This document shows positions 6,582 through 14,877 of a stretch of 19,667 bases of DNA, in pieces; position 1 is the first letter of the stretch; the number at the start of each line of letters is the position of its first letter. The DNA is from Thermoplasmatota archaeon (lineage in GTDB: Archaea; Thermoplasmatota; E2; DHVEG-1). Below the pieces are notes generated by a model. That model was not told the DNA's origin. It was given only the letters and a program-made list of their open reading frames with translations, and did no database searches. The stretch spans positions 1 to 19,667 of the forward strand of contig JAUWIE010000060.1 of assembly GCA_030605515.1 (NCBI GenBank), given 5' to 3'. The translations under genes were made by a program, and so were the position numbers.

Positions 6582-7505
6582 TTAGTAGAATATTTCAAAG
6601 AGTAAAAAAACCTGAAAGAGGATTACCATTACCCTGGTTCCTGTTCTTTCATATAGTTCAAAAGCAGCCCATGTTTTTTTCTCATCATTTTTTATTACTA
6701 CCATATATGTTAGAATCCAGGTTAAAAGCAGCGATAATGCAAAAACGCCTCCGCCAATTAAGTAAAGAGAGCCAAATATTTTAGGGACCCCAAGGCCCAG
6801 CCAGTCAAATGCAGGTAGAGGATAAAGAGGAATGAATAATAGATAGAAGATTAAGGCTATATACATTGATTTTTTTCTACCGATTTGGATGGGTAGCGTT
6901 TTAAATCCTGCTTTAAGATCCCCTGTAAAATCTCCTGCATTTACCATTATTTCCCTTCCGATTTCTTGTGTAAAAATAGCCAGTGCAAGAGGGAACATTA
7001 TTAAAAGTTCAGTTGGGAAGACTGCAATAGCACCCCAATAAGGTATTGCACCAACACCGAATGAAACAGCAATATGCCCTAATATTCCCTGATATTTGCC
7101 ATAATGATTATAATAAAGACCAACTACAACAATTAGAAAAGTCAACATTCCACAATTCCAGTTCACCAATTCGTTTTCTCTAATATTTACAAGAAGCGCT
7201 ATAATAATTGAAATTAACATTAAGGCAATTCCTGTAAGTCGTGCTGTTTTTGTTTTTATAAGATTCTTAGGAAGTGGCTTATGCGGGCGGTTAATTTTAT
7301 CTGATTTTAAATCTGTAACATCATTATGGATCATAAGGCCTGCTGAAAGAAACGCTGCTCCAAGAATGACCATAATTATTTGAGACAAAGATGGTGACAA
7401 TTGGAGATGAGAAGCACTATTTAAAGCTCCGACAAGGCCGCCTAGACAACTGATAAATACAATTGGGGGGCGAATGATTCTCAACCATGTTAATATTTTA
7501 CTCAT
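6582..7505 (-). CDS. UbiA-family prenyltransferase (candidate digeranylgeranylglyceryl phosphate synthase)
   Basis: 307-residue polytopic membrane protein with about 8-9 hydrophobic helices. Both UbiA aspartate motifs are present: NDVTDLKSD at 61-69 followed by NRPHKPLP, and DFTGDLKAG at 192-200. These bind Mg2+ and prenyl diphosphate. In archaea this family includes the second ether-bond enzyme of membrane lipid synthesis (geranylgeranyl transfer to GGGP) as well as quinone and chlorin/heme prenyltransferases. The motif 'NDxxDxxxDxxNRPxKPLP' and the length suit the lipid enzyme, but the substrate cannot be fixed from sequence alone. There is no Shine-Dalgarno before ATG 7505, so a leaderless transcript is likely. 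It diverges from a second UbiA gene at 7653. Confidence 0.88.
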   Translation of the reverse strand: MSKILTWLRIIRPPIVFISCLGGLVGALNSASHLQLSPSLSQIIMVILGAAFLSAGLMIHNDVTDLKSDKINRPHKPLPKNLIKTKTARLTGIALMLISIIIALLVNIRENELVNWNCGMLTFLIVVVGLYYNHYGKYQGILGHIAVSFGVGAIPYWGAIAVFPTELLIMFPLALAIFTQEIGREIMVNAGDFTGDLKAGFKTLPIQIGRKKSMYIALIFYLLFIPLYPLPAFDWLGLGVPKIFGSLYLIGGGVFALSLLLTWILTYMVVIKNDEKKTWAAFELYERTGTRVMVILFQVFLLFEIFY

Positions 7506-7652
7506 ATGTTGATTTCATTGTATTATTAGGACATATTTATCATTATCTGTACAAATTAATCATAATATTTGAAGGAAAATGTTTAACTATTCAATGGAAT
7601 TCCTATTTCAAATTAAAAATAATAAATACAAAACAATAAAGCAATAACCTGT

Positions 7653-8684
7653 GTGTTTAAAGTGATTGAAAAAATAAAAGAATATCTAAGATTAGGCCGG
7701 CTTTTTAATGCAGAAATATTGTCCTTAATTTTTGTATTATCTTATTTATTAACGGCTAAACTACATACTATACAAAACGACTACAGAATCATTTTCACAC
7801 TTTTTTTAGCAGGCATCTTTGCTCATGTCTGGGGTTGCTACAATAACGATAGATTAGATCTGACTATTGATAAAAACGCATCATACTGTATAGATAAACC
7901 ACTAGTTTCAGGAAAAATTAAACAAAGACATGCTAGAATTATTGAAAATACGGCATTACTAATTTTTATTTTTTTAGTACTATATTCTTCCTATATATCT
8001 AATTCTCAGACAACCTCAATTTTCATATCACCACGGATAATATCAACGATTTTTTTTCTTTTTTGTGCGATTTCATTAGCATATCTATATAATCGATTTA
8101 ACAAATCAAATATATTTATCAACATAACCGGTCAAATGTATGCTACTTTCGCTGTTTTAATTGGAATGTCTATTGTCACTGATTACAATATTATTGTTTT
8201 TCTATCTGCAATTTTAATAGGATTAAATGGAGTTTATCTTAATATAATTGAGGCAGATCTAAAGGATATTAAAGGAGATATTGTAAATGTCCCTAAATCA
8301 CTTGGTGTTAGATTTATTGGAGAAAAAGCAGTAAATCTTTTTAAATTCTACATTTTAAATGAAACAATAAAAACCATTTCATTTTTATTGGTTCTTCTAA
8401 TATTATTTTTAGAAAAGGTAGAAATTATATTTTATTTTTTTGCTTTTGGTTTTTATTGTATTAACGTTGTTTTTAGAATTTTTATGTTTAAAAACTTATC
8501 TGCAAATAGGGAGAAAATGAAACGTTTTATTGCAGTACAGGAGCTATCATCCATTCTTTTTATTTGCACAATTTATATGATAGTTAATCCTTTGTTGATT
8601 GTTGTTATCCCTCTGTTTATTGTTCTATGGCTTTCCATTTGGAATATGGTGCTATGGAATACTTTTTTCAGACCACAGGTATAA
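7653..8684 (+). CDS. Second UbiA-family prenyltransferase, divergent paralog
   Basis: 343 residues, strongly hydrophobic with about nine helices and more AT-rich in composition than its neighbours. UbiA motif 1 is NNDRLDLTID (64-73), followed by DKPLVSG. Motif 2 is DLKDIKGD (202-209) followed by VPKSLG. The catalytic aspartates are therefore kept, so the protein should be active, but the sequence is far from the adjacent UbiA gene and its substrate is unknown. The start chosen is GTG 7653. A second GTG at 7662 is possible. There is no Shine-Dalgarno, and a TATA-like run at 7615-7628 is about 25 nt upstream, consistent with a leaderless mRNA. The stop is 7 nt from the converging pyrG stop. Confidence 0.85.
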   Translation: MFKVIEKIKEYLRLGRLFNAEILSLIFVLSYLLTAKLHTIQNDYRIIFTLFLAGIFAHVWGCYNNDRLDLTIDKNASYCIDKPLVSGKIKQRHARIIENTALLIFIFLVLYSSYISNSQTTSIFISPRIISTIFFLFCAISLAYLYNRFNKSNIFINITGQMYATFAVLIGMSIVTDYNIIVFLSAILIGLNGVYLNIIEADLKDIKGDIVNVPKSLGVRFIGEKAVNLFKFYILNETIKTISFLLVLLILFLEKVEIIFYFFAFGFYCINVVFRIFMFKNLSANREKMKRFIAVQELSSILFICTIYMIVNPLLIVVIPLFIVLWLSIWNMVLWNTFFRPQV

Positions 8685-8691
8685 ATTATAA

Positions 8692-10344
8692 TCATATTTG
8701 AATAGCTGGGATTGGTTTAGCCGGCTGCCTTCTTTTCTTTGTGGCTTTAATCAGTCCTTCAAAAAGTGGAGCTGGTTTCAATGGTCTTGATTTAAATTCA
8801 GGGTGGGCTTGTGTTGCAACAAAATAAGAGTGTTTTGGTAGTTCCATAAATTCCATTAGAACGCCATTAGGAGATATCCCTGAAAAAACAAGTCCGTTTT
8901 CTTCTAGGATTTTAACATATTCGGGGTTTACTTCGTATCTATGTCTATGCCGTTCTGTTACTTTATTTTCTCCATAAAGTTTGTGTATTAGAGATCCATT
9001 TTTTAGATTTGCAGGATATGATCCAAGTCGCATTGTGGCACCATATCGCGATTCTTGAATTATATTTACTTGTTCAGGTATAAAATCAATTACTGGGTGT
9101 GGAGTGTTTTTGTCTACTTCTGTTGATTGTGCTCCTTTTAAATTACAGACATTCTGTGCATATTCTACAACAGCTAGCTGCATTCCAAGACAAAGACCTA
9201 AATAAGGTAGGTCATGTTCCCTTGCATATCTTATGGTCTCAATTTTTCCTTGAATTCCCGATAGTCCAAAACCCCCTGGTACAATAATACCATCAACTTC
9301 ATTTAGTGTTGTAAGTTTTTCAGGTTCTTTTTCAAAAAGCTTTGAATCAATCCATTTGATATTGGGTTTTAAATTGTTATTCCAGGCAGCATGTTTAACC
9401 GCTTCTATTACTGAAATGTATGAATCAGAGAGTTTAAACGAACCAATATCAAAGTATTTACCAACGATACCAATTTTAATTTCTTTTTCAGCTTTCTTGA
9501 CATTTGCAATAAATTTCTTCCATGTCTTTAGCTTATTTTGATCTTTTCTAAGGTTTAATTTCTTTAGTATCTTTTTGCATAATAGTTGTTTTTCAAAAAG
9601 CAATGGGACAGCATAAACATTTTCAATATTTGAATCTGAAATAACATCTTCTTCATGAACATTACAGAATAACGCTATTTTCTCCCGTCGAACGCTATCA
9701 AGAGGTTTCTCGGTACGTGTTATAATAAAATCAGGCTGTATTCCGATGCCTCTAAGTGTTTTAACAGAATGTTGTGTTGGTTTAGTCTTTGCTTCTCCAA
9801 GGGTTTCAAGAACAGGTACATAAGTAACATGTACATAAAGTACTTTTTCTCCTTCAAGTTTCATCTGTCTAACTGCTTCAAGGAATAAAACATTTTCATA
9901 GTCTCCTACAGTACCCCCTATTTCAACAAGTACAAAATCAAACTTTGATTCCTGAGCAGGTATTCTAATTCTACGTTTTATCTCATCTGTTACATGTGGA
10001 ATGGGTTGAACGGTTTTCCCTAGATACTTTCCTTTTCTCTCTTTGTCAATAACTGCACCGTATACTTGACCTGTTGTAATATTATGATGTTTGGGTATAT
10101 CAACATCAAGAAAACGTTCATAATGACCAAGATCCTGATCAATCTCTCCACCATCTTCTGTTACCCATACTTCCCCATGTTCAGTTGGTCTTAATGTCCC
10201 AGCATCACAGTTCATATATGGATCAATCTTCATAGCAGTAACTTTATAGCCATGTAACTTCAAAATTTTCCCAATTGATGCTGTAGTTATACCTTTGCCT
10301 AAACCAGAAATTACGCCCCCTGTGATAATAATATAACGAACCAT
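8692..10344 (-). CDS. pyrG: CTP synthase
   Basis: Converts UTP to CTP using ATP and glutamine; cytosolic pyrimidine synthesis. 550 residues from ATG 10344. The N-terminal synthetase domain (about 1-270) opens with MVRYIIITGGVISGLGKG, including the P-loop and Lys17, and continues with KIDPYMNCDAGTLRP, the GEVWVTEDGGEIDQDLGHYERF segment and VEIGGTVGD. The C-terminal class I glutamine amidotransferase (about 288-530) has the nucleophile Cys385 in GLCLGMQ and the His514-Pro-Glu516 pair in QAHPEFKSRP. An in-frame TTG at 10362 would add six residues not found in the family, so ATG is preferred. No Shine-Dalgarno is visible, so it may be leaderless. A run of basic residues (KKRRQ) ends the protein. 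Confidence 0.97.
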   Translation of the reverse strand: MVRYIIITGGVISGLGKGITTASIGKILKLHGYKVTAMKIDPYMNCDAGTLRPTEHGEVWVTEDGGEIDQDLGHYERFLDVDIPKHHNITTGQVYGAVIDKERKGKYLGKTVQPIPHVTDEIKRRIRIPAQESKFDFVLVEIGGTVGDYENVLFLEAVRQMKLEGEKVLYVHVTYVPVLETLGEAKTKPTQHSVKTLRGIGIQPDFIITRTEKPLDSVRREKIALFCNVHEEDVISDSNIENVYAVPLLFEKQLLCKKILKKLNLRKDQNKLKTWKKFIANVKKAEKEIKIGIVGKYFDIGSFKLSDSYISVIEAVKHAAWNNNLKPNIKWIDSKLFEKEPEKLTTLNEVDGIIVPGGFGLSGIQGKIETIRYAREHDLPYLGLCLGMQLAVVEYAQNVCNLKGAQSTEVDKNTPHPVIDFIPEQVNIIQESRYGATMRLGSYPANLKNGSLIHKLYGENKVTERHRHRYEVNPEYVKILEENGLVFSGISPNGVLMEFMELPKHSYFVATQAHPEFKSRPLKPAPLFEGLIKATKKRRQPAKPIPAIQI

Positions 10345-10410
10345 GTCTATCAATGGGGACAATACATATGATTAATAGTTAAAATGTTTTTGCTTAATCC
10401 AACACGTACA

Positions 10411-10437
10411 ATAAAATAAAAAAAAAAATGAAAAAAA
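10411..10437 (-). terminator. T-tract terminator downstream of alba
   Basis: On the minus strand two T runs (7 and 11 consecutive T) follow each other about 80-105 nt after the alba stop. Oligo-T on the coding strand is the usual archaeal intrinsic terminator. It separates alba from pyrG, which therefore likely has its own promoter between about 10360 and 10410. Confidence 0.55.
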
Positions 10438-10518
10438 CGATGATGCCAACTAACATTAATATAAGAAGAGCATTGTAATGTTTATCGTGGTGGTTTTTTT
10501 TTGTATTAATGATTGCTT

Positions 10519-10818
10519 TTATTTTTTAGTAGTTAGAGTTAGAGATATTTCAATTGATGATACGTTAGAATTTCTCCCCTCTTCATTTGTTATGCTCTCA
10601 GTTCCGATTTTGATTTCTTTGATTTTTGCGTTTGTAACAAATCGGTTTTTTGTTATCTCTGCAGTATCAACTGCTCTGCTTATCGCTCTGCCTCTTGCTT
10701 TTATCACAACTTCGTCTGATCCACTGTTGAATTGTGTTACCACTGCAAGCACATAGCTCATCGGGGGCTTGTTTCCAACATATATGGTGTTTTCATCTGC
10801 TAATTCTTTTCCGGTCAT
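10519..10818 (-). CDS. albA: Alba chromatin / RNA-binding protein
   Basis: 99 residues. A dimeric nucleic-acid-binding protein that coats archaeal DNA and RNA. The diagnostic run NTIYVGNKPPMSYVLAVVTQ is followed by FNSGSDEVVIKARGRAISRAVDTAEITKNRF. 'VGNKPxMxYVLAVVTQF' and 'KARGRAISRAVDxAExxxNRF' are the Alba signature, including the usual acetylatable lysine position. The later strand INxIxIGTES corresponds to KEIKIGTESI. Normal length, no truncation. GGAAGG lies about 8 nt before ATG 10818, and a good TATA box lies further upstream, so it is expressed as a single gene, probably at a high level. Confidence 0.96.
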   Translation of the reverse strand: MTGKELADENTIYVGNKPPMSYVLAVVTQFNSGSDEVVIKARGRAISRAVDTAEITKNRFVTNAKIKEIKIGTESITNEEGRNSNVSSIEISLTLTTKK

Positions 10819-10873
10819 AACTTTTTCCTTCCTGTTATCTTAGTTCTTTTCTCCTATATCAACAATTCTACTG

Positions 10874-10888
10874 TTTATAAATCTTTCG
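10874..10888 (-). promoter_or_regulatory. alba promoter (BRE + TATA)
   Basis: On the minus strand CGAAAGA (BRE-like) is followed directly by TTTATAAA (10881-10874). This is about 56 nt before the alba ATG, predicting a start near 10850 and a leader of about 30 nt carrying the GGAAGG site. One of the clearest archaeal promoters in the window. Confidence 0.65.
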
Positions 10889-10904
10889 ACAATTCTCTGG
10901 TTAT

Positions 10905-12251
10905 TTATATTTTTGTTATTGTATATATTTTATTTACAACATCTTGAGGGTTTTTACCGAGGATTCGAATCATTGGTTCCTTGCCTTTTCCACCTACATC
11001 AAAGATTATATCAGGTATAAAACCAAGTTTTGTTATTGTTTTTTTCGTTCCCCATTCCATGGTTGATTTAGTATTTGAGGGTTCATTAGATCTGTCAAAT
11101 GAATCAATAGTATATTCTGCTTTTTTACATCTTTCAACATTTTTTTTCGAATATTTGATATTCATTGCAGAACGCAGATTGGAATCAAAATCTATTGTTG
11201 TAAGTATTATAGATGCTATGTGTTTTGATACACCAAAATTAATACTGCCGCATCTGCATGGTTTTTCTTTTGTTTTTACTATCCGTCCATTTATTGCACA
11301 TATGTCTCCATGTGATTTTGCATTTGGTAATGCATAACCCATATTCATTCCAACCTCTGGAATATATTCATTTGTAAGAAATGTAACTAATTTTGCAACT
11401 GCAGTTTTTAAATCGTACCAGGTCTTAAAATGATCGTGCGTAGAAAATTCTGGAGGGATATCCATTAACATATTTGCAGAATGATCTAGGACATCTGCTC
11501 CCTTTCCAGGTATGTATCCTTCCTTTATCATGTTCCAAAGAATATTCTTAGATTTTTTTACTGCATCAACTAGCTCTTCTCCTTGTGCAAGCATCCCAGT
11601 TATCAGTGCAGATAAGGTGCAGCCTGAGCCATGTGCGTACCGATCAGAGATACGTGGGAGAGAAAACAAGCTGAATTTTTCCCCATCAAAAAACAGGTCT
11701 TCTGCGTATTTTGATTTTAAATGTCCTCCTTTGATTAGGATATTTTTTACTCCTAATTCTTGGAGTTCTTTACAGGCCTTCTTTGCATCGTTTATGTTTC
11801 TTATTTTTATTTTCGACAGCTCAGTTGCTTCCTGAATATTAGGTGTAATAATATACGCCTTAGGAATGAGTTCATTTTTAAGTATTTCAACAAAATTTTT
11901 TTGAGATAGCAAATCCCCGCTTGTAGCAACCATAACCGGATCTACCACTACTTTCATTTTATATTGTTTAATTTTTTGGGTAACTAATTTTATTATTTCT
12001 CCATCATATAACATCCCTGTTTTAACTACATCAGGTGTTATATCATCGTATAAAGTATCTATTTGTTGCTCAATAATTTCTAAAGGGAGTTTATGTATTG
12101 TTTTTACTTTTTGTGTGTTTTGAACAGTGATACAAGTTATTGCTGTTGCTCCATGTATTCCAATCATAGTAAATGTTTTCAGGTCAGCTTGTATGCCTGC
12201 ACCGCATGAAGGATCTGATCCAGCGATCGATAATGCTATTTTTTTCTTCAT
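10905..12251 (-). CDS. thiDN: ThiD-ThiN fusion: HMP(-P) kinase and thiamine phosphate synthase
   Basis: 448-residue bifunctional thiamine biosynthesis enzyme. The N-terminal ribokinase-like ThiD domain (1-265) phosphorylates hydroxymethylpyrimidine twice. It shows SIAGSDPSCGAGIQADLKT at 8-26, VVVDPVMVATSGDLL at 101-115 and the anion-hole motif HGSGCTLSA at 207-215. The C-terminal ThiN domain (about 270-448) joins the pyrimidine to the thiazole phosphate in archaea lacking ThiE. EVGMNMGYALPNAKS, NGRIV with Arg323 and GVSKHIA with His344 correspond to the Arg and His reported as important in studied ThiN proteins. A TATA box (minus 12284-12277) ends 25 nt before the ATG with no Shine-Dalgarno, so the mRNA is probably leaderless. 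It diverges from iorAB, which needs TPP. Confidence 0.95.
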   Translation of the reverse strand: MKKKIALSIAGSDPSCGAGIQADLKTFTMIGIHGATAITCITVQNTQKVKTIHKLPLEIIEQQIDTLYDDITPDVVKTGMLYDGEIIKLVTQKIKQYKMKVVVDPVMVATSGDLLSQKNFVEILKNELIPKAYIITPNIQEATELSKIKIRNINDAKKACKELQELGVKNILIKGGHLKSKYAEDLFFDGEKFSLFSLPRISDRYAHGSGCTLSALITGMLAQGEELVDAVKKSKNILWNMIKEGYIPGKGADVLDHSANMLMDIPPEFSTHDHFKTWYDLKTAVAKLVTFLTNEYIPEVGMNMGYALPNAKSHGDICAINGRIVKTKEKPCRCGSINFGVSKHIASIILTTIDFDSNLRSAMNIKYSKKNVERCKKAEYTIDSFDRSNEPSNTKSTMEWGTKKTITKLGFIPDIIFDVGGKGKEPMIRILGKNPQDVVNKIYTITKI

Positions 12252-12276
12252 ATAAAATATGCTATATTGTAGTTAG

Positions 12277-12284
12277 ATTTATAT
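12277..12284. promoter_or_regulatory. Shared TATA region between thiDN and iorAB
   Basis: ATATAAAT on the minus strand sits 25 nt from the thiDN ATG, the distance expected for a leaderless start. Read on the plus strand the same box (TTTATAT) lies about 70 nt before the iorA ATG, leaving a leader of about 48 nt. Another plus-strand option is GCTATATT at 12261-12268. No TPP riboswitch is recognisable in this 103-nt gap. Confidence 0.45.
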
Positions 12285-12354
12285 GCTGTCCTTAAATTCA
12301 TCTGACTGGAGTTTAACAGAATTTCTAAGAATTTATCATAGAGGTGTTAATTAT

Positions 12355-14232
12355 ATGGAAATAATTGAATCACGGCCTGAAAAAACAATCCTTCTCCTTG
12401 GAAACGAAGCTATAACAAGAGGTGCTTTAGAAGCAGGTGTCGATGTTGCAACAACTTACCCTGGAACCCCCTCTTCAGAGATAGCTGATACGTTTTCTAT
12501 TATAGCAAAATACCTTAAGAAAAAAGGAGATAAGCCTTCTTTTTATTTCGAGTATTCGACTAATGAAAAAGTTGCGCTTGAGTTTGCAGCAGCAGCCTCT
12601 TTTGCTGGGTTACGCTCTCTAACTTGTATGAAACATGTTGGTCTTAATGTTGCAAGTGATGTTTTTATGACATATCTTTATGTGGGGTGTAAGGGAGGAC
12701 ACGTTATTATTTCAGCTGATGATCCTTCTTGCCATTCTTCTCAAAACGAGCAGGATAATAGATATTTTGGTTTATTTGGTAACGCTCCTACTCTTGAGCC
12801 AACAACTCCGCAAGAAGCAAAAGAGATGACCAGAATTAGTTTTGAAATATCTGAAGAACTAAAGTTACCAATTTTACTTAGGACTACTACTAGGTTGAAT
12901 CATGCACGTGGACCCGTTAAACTTCTCAACCCTAGAAAACCAAAAGGTAAAGGTTATTTTGAAAAAGACCCGATGCTTGTACCAGTTCCTTCTGTAGCAA
13001 GAGCAAAACATCCAGTTCTTTTAAAAGCAATAAAACAAGCTGAAAAAATATCAGATGAGTCACCTTTTAATGAAATAATAGATAGTAATAAACCAACAAC
13101 AACTGGAATAGTTACTTCAGGTGTATCTTTTAATTATGTAAGAGAAGCAATTGATGACCTAAACATCAATGTTAAAATATTAAAAATTGGAATGACTCAT
13201 CCGCTACCTCGAAAACTCTGTGAAAAACTCATTAAATCATGTAAAAAAATAATAATTGTTGAAGAGTTAGAGCCAATACTTGAGAATCAATTTAAAGCAA
13301 TTGCTTATGATAACAGATCAGACGTGGAAATATATGGGAAATCAACTGGGCATTTTTCACGTCTATATGAGTACACCCCTGATATTGTAACAGGGGTTTT
13401 ATCTAAAATATTTGATGTTAAAAACCCTTTTTCAAAACATATTGAACCAAAATTAAAACTACCTAGTAGGCCACCGGCTCTTTGCCCAGGTTGCCCTCAC
13501 AGGGCAACTTATTTCGCAGCTAAAAAGGCGTCACCTAAGGGAACTGTTTATCCAACTGATATAGGATGTTACACGTTAGGCAAAGCACCTCCTCTTGAAA
13601 TGGCTGATTTATTATTATGTATGGGTTCAAATGCGGGAATGGCATGTGGCCTTGCTGTTGCTACTGATCAGAAAATTATTTCTTTTATGGGGGATTCAAC
13701 ATTCTTTCATTCAGGGATCCCTCCGATTATTGATGCTGTTCATCATAACCATGATGTTGTTATTACCGTTCTTGATAATCGAACAACTGCGATGACCGGT
13801 CATCAGCCACATCCCGGTACTGAATATGATGGTATGGGTCGTCCAGCAAAAAGTATCAAAGTTGAGGATGTAGTAAAAGGTCTTGGTGTTGAAGATGTAA
13901 AAGTTACAGATCCAAACAACATAAAAAAAACAACTGAGATATTTAAACAAGCACTTGATTTTAAAGGACCTTCAGTTGTTGTAAGTAAAAGCCCTTGTAT
14001 TCTCCTAGAAAACCGAGCGAAAAGAAAAGCAGGATCAACAATTCCGGTTTATGTAATTGATCAGGAAAAATGTAAACAGTGTAAATTATGTATATCCGGA
14101 TTTGGATGCCCCGCTTTTTATTTTGCCGATGATGATAGCATTCATATTGATGAGCAACAGTGTAACGGATGTGGTAATTGCGTTCAAATATGTGCATTTG
14201 AAGCGATATCGGTTAAAAAAGGAGGCGAATAA
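12355..14232 (+). CDS. iorA: Indolepyruvate:ferredoxin oxidoreductase alpha subunit
   Basis: Oxidative decarboxylation of arylpyruvates from aromatic amino acid transamination to aryl-acetyl-CoA, reducing ferredoxin. 625 residues from ATG 12355, which has AGAGGTG 8 nt upstream. The frame is open 24 codons further up (ATG 12283), but those lack a Shine-Dalgarno and family similarity. N-terminal pyrimidine-binding domain: LLLGNEAITRGALEAGVDVATTYPGTPSSEI. The TPP domain begins near CPGCPHRATYF (Cys377) with GDSTFFHSGIPPIIDAVH and LDNRTTAMTGHQPHPGT near 446-485. The C-terminal two-cluster ferredoxin domain has Cys573, 576, 579, 585 and Cys603, 606, 609, 613. The proline usually following the last cysteine of cluster two is replaced (CAFEAI), a minor variant. 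The iorB gene follows directly. Confidence 0.95.
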   Translation: MEIIESRPEKTILLLGNEAITRGALEAGVDVATTYPGTPSSEIADTFSIIAKYLKKKGDKPSFYFEYSTNEKVALEFAAAASFAGLRSLTCMKHVGLNVASDVFMTYLYVGCKGGHVIISADDPSCHSSQNEQDNRYFGLFGNAPTLEPTTPQEAKEMTRISFEISEELKLPILLRTTTRLNHARGPVKLLNPRKPKGKGYFEKDPMLVPVPSVARAKHPVLLKAIKQAEKISDESPFNEIIDSNKPTTTGIVTSGVSFNYVREAIDDLNINVKILKIGMTHPLPRKLCEKLIKSCKKIIIVEELEPILENQFKAIAYDNRSDVEIYGKSTGHFSRLYEYTPDIVTGVLSKIFDVKNPFSKHIEPKLKLPSRPPALCPGCPHRATYFAAKKASPKGTVYPTDIGCYTLGKAPPLEMADLLLCMGSNAGMACGLAVATDQKIISFMGDSTFFHSGIPPIIDAVHHNHDVVITVLDNRTTAMTGHQPHPGTEYDGMGRPAKSIKVEDVVKGLGVEDVKVTDPNNIKKTTEIFKQALDFKGPSVVVSKSPCILLENRAKRKAGSTIPVYVIDQEKCKQCKLCISGFGCPAFYFADDDSIHIDEQQCNGCGNCVQICAFEAISVKKGGE

Positions 14233-14826
14233 ATGGGTGAAAAAACCAGTATAGTTTTAACAGGCGTTGGAGGACAAGGAGTAATTACAGCTGCAAACAT
14301 TTTAGGCAAAGCAACTATAAATGCAAAAAAACATGTTTACGTCTCTGAGATTCATGGGATGGCTCAGCGTGGCGGATCGGTTAGCTGTACAGTTAGAATA
14401 GGCAATGTATTCGGGTCATTAGTAGCAAATGGATCTGCTGATGCTATTCTTAGCACAGAACCAATTGAAGCTTTACGATATATCAAATATGCAAATAAAA
14501 AGACAAAAATTATCACAGATATTAACCTAATGATACCATTTACGGTTTCAGTTGGAATGGAAACATACCCAGATGTTGAAAAAGTTTTCAATGAACTTAA
14601 ATCACATGCTGAATTATACAAAATTGATGCTTTAGAAATTGCAAAAAATGCTGGTGCAATCATTACAAAAAATATTGTACTGCTAGGAGCGCTTGCAGCA
14701 TCTGATGTTCTACCTTTTAAGTCTGAGGTTCTTCTACAGACAATTCTTGATAATGTTCCACCAAAGTTTAAGGAGATCAATAAGAAAGCATTTGATGGTG
14801 GTGTTAAGGCTATTATGAAACATTGA
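14233..14826 (+). CDS. iorB: Indolepyruvate:ferredoxin oxidoreductase beta subunit
   Basis: 197-residue gamma-type subunit of 2-oxoacid:ferredoxin oxidoreductases and partner of IorA. The sequence starts with VLTGVGGQGVITAANILGKA, the glycine-rich loop of the family, then YVSEIHGMAQRGGSVSCTVRIG, which contacts CoA and the TPP subunit in related enzymes. Length is normal for IorB (about 190-200). The ATG abuts the iorA stop, with GGAGG at the end of iorA 7 nt before the start, so the subunits are made in equal amounts by coupled translation. Confidence 0.95.
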   Translation: MGEKTSIVLTGVGGQGVITAANILGKATINAKKHVYVSEIHGMAQRGGSVSCTVRIGNVFGSLVANGSADAILSTEPIEALRYIKYANKKTKIITDINLMIPFTVSVGMETYPDVEKVFNELKSHAELYKIDALEIAKNAGAIITKNIVLLGALAASDVLPFKSEVLLQTILDNVPPKFKEINKKAFDGGVKAIMKH

Positions 14827-14877
14827 AACCATCATATGTAATTTAATTATGAAGCAGGGATAAATGGCAAAAGTGGT

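Noticed and set aside
7579..7647. 22-codon leader ORF before the second UbiA gene
   Set aside because: Weak, badly spaced ribosome site and no recognisable content. Likely chance in AT-rich DNA.
10345..10362. Six-codon TTG extension of pyrG
   Set aside because: CTP synthases begin at the MVRYIIITGG-type sequence. The extension has no support.
10478..10756. 92-codon plus-strand frame
   Set aside because: It is a shadow of alba on the opposite strand.
12283..12354. 24-codon N-terminal extension of iorA
   Set aside because: No similarity to IorA and no ribosome site before it, whereas ATG 12355 has AGAGGTG at good spacing.
12252..12354. TPP riboswitch between thiDN and iorA
   Set aside because: None of the conserved riboswitch core sequences can be found, and thiDN appears leaderless.
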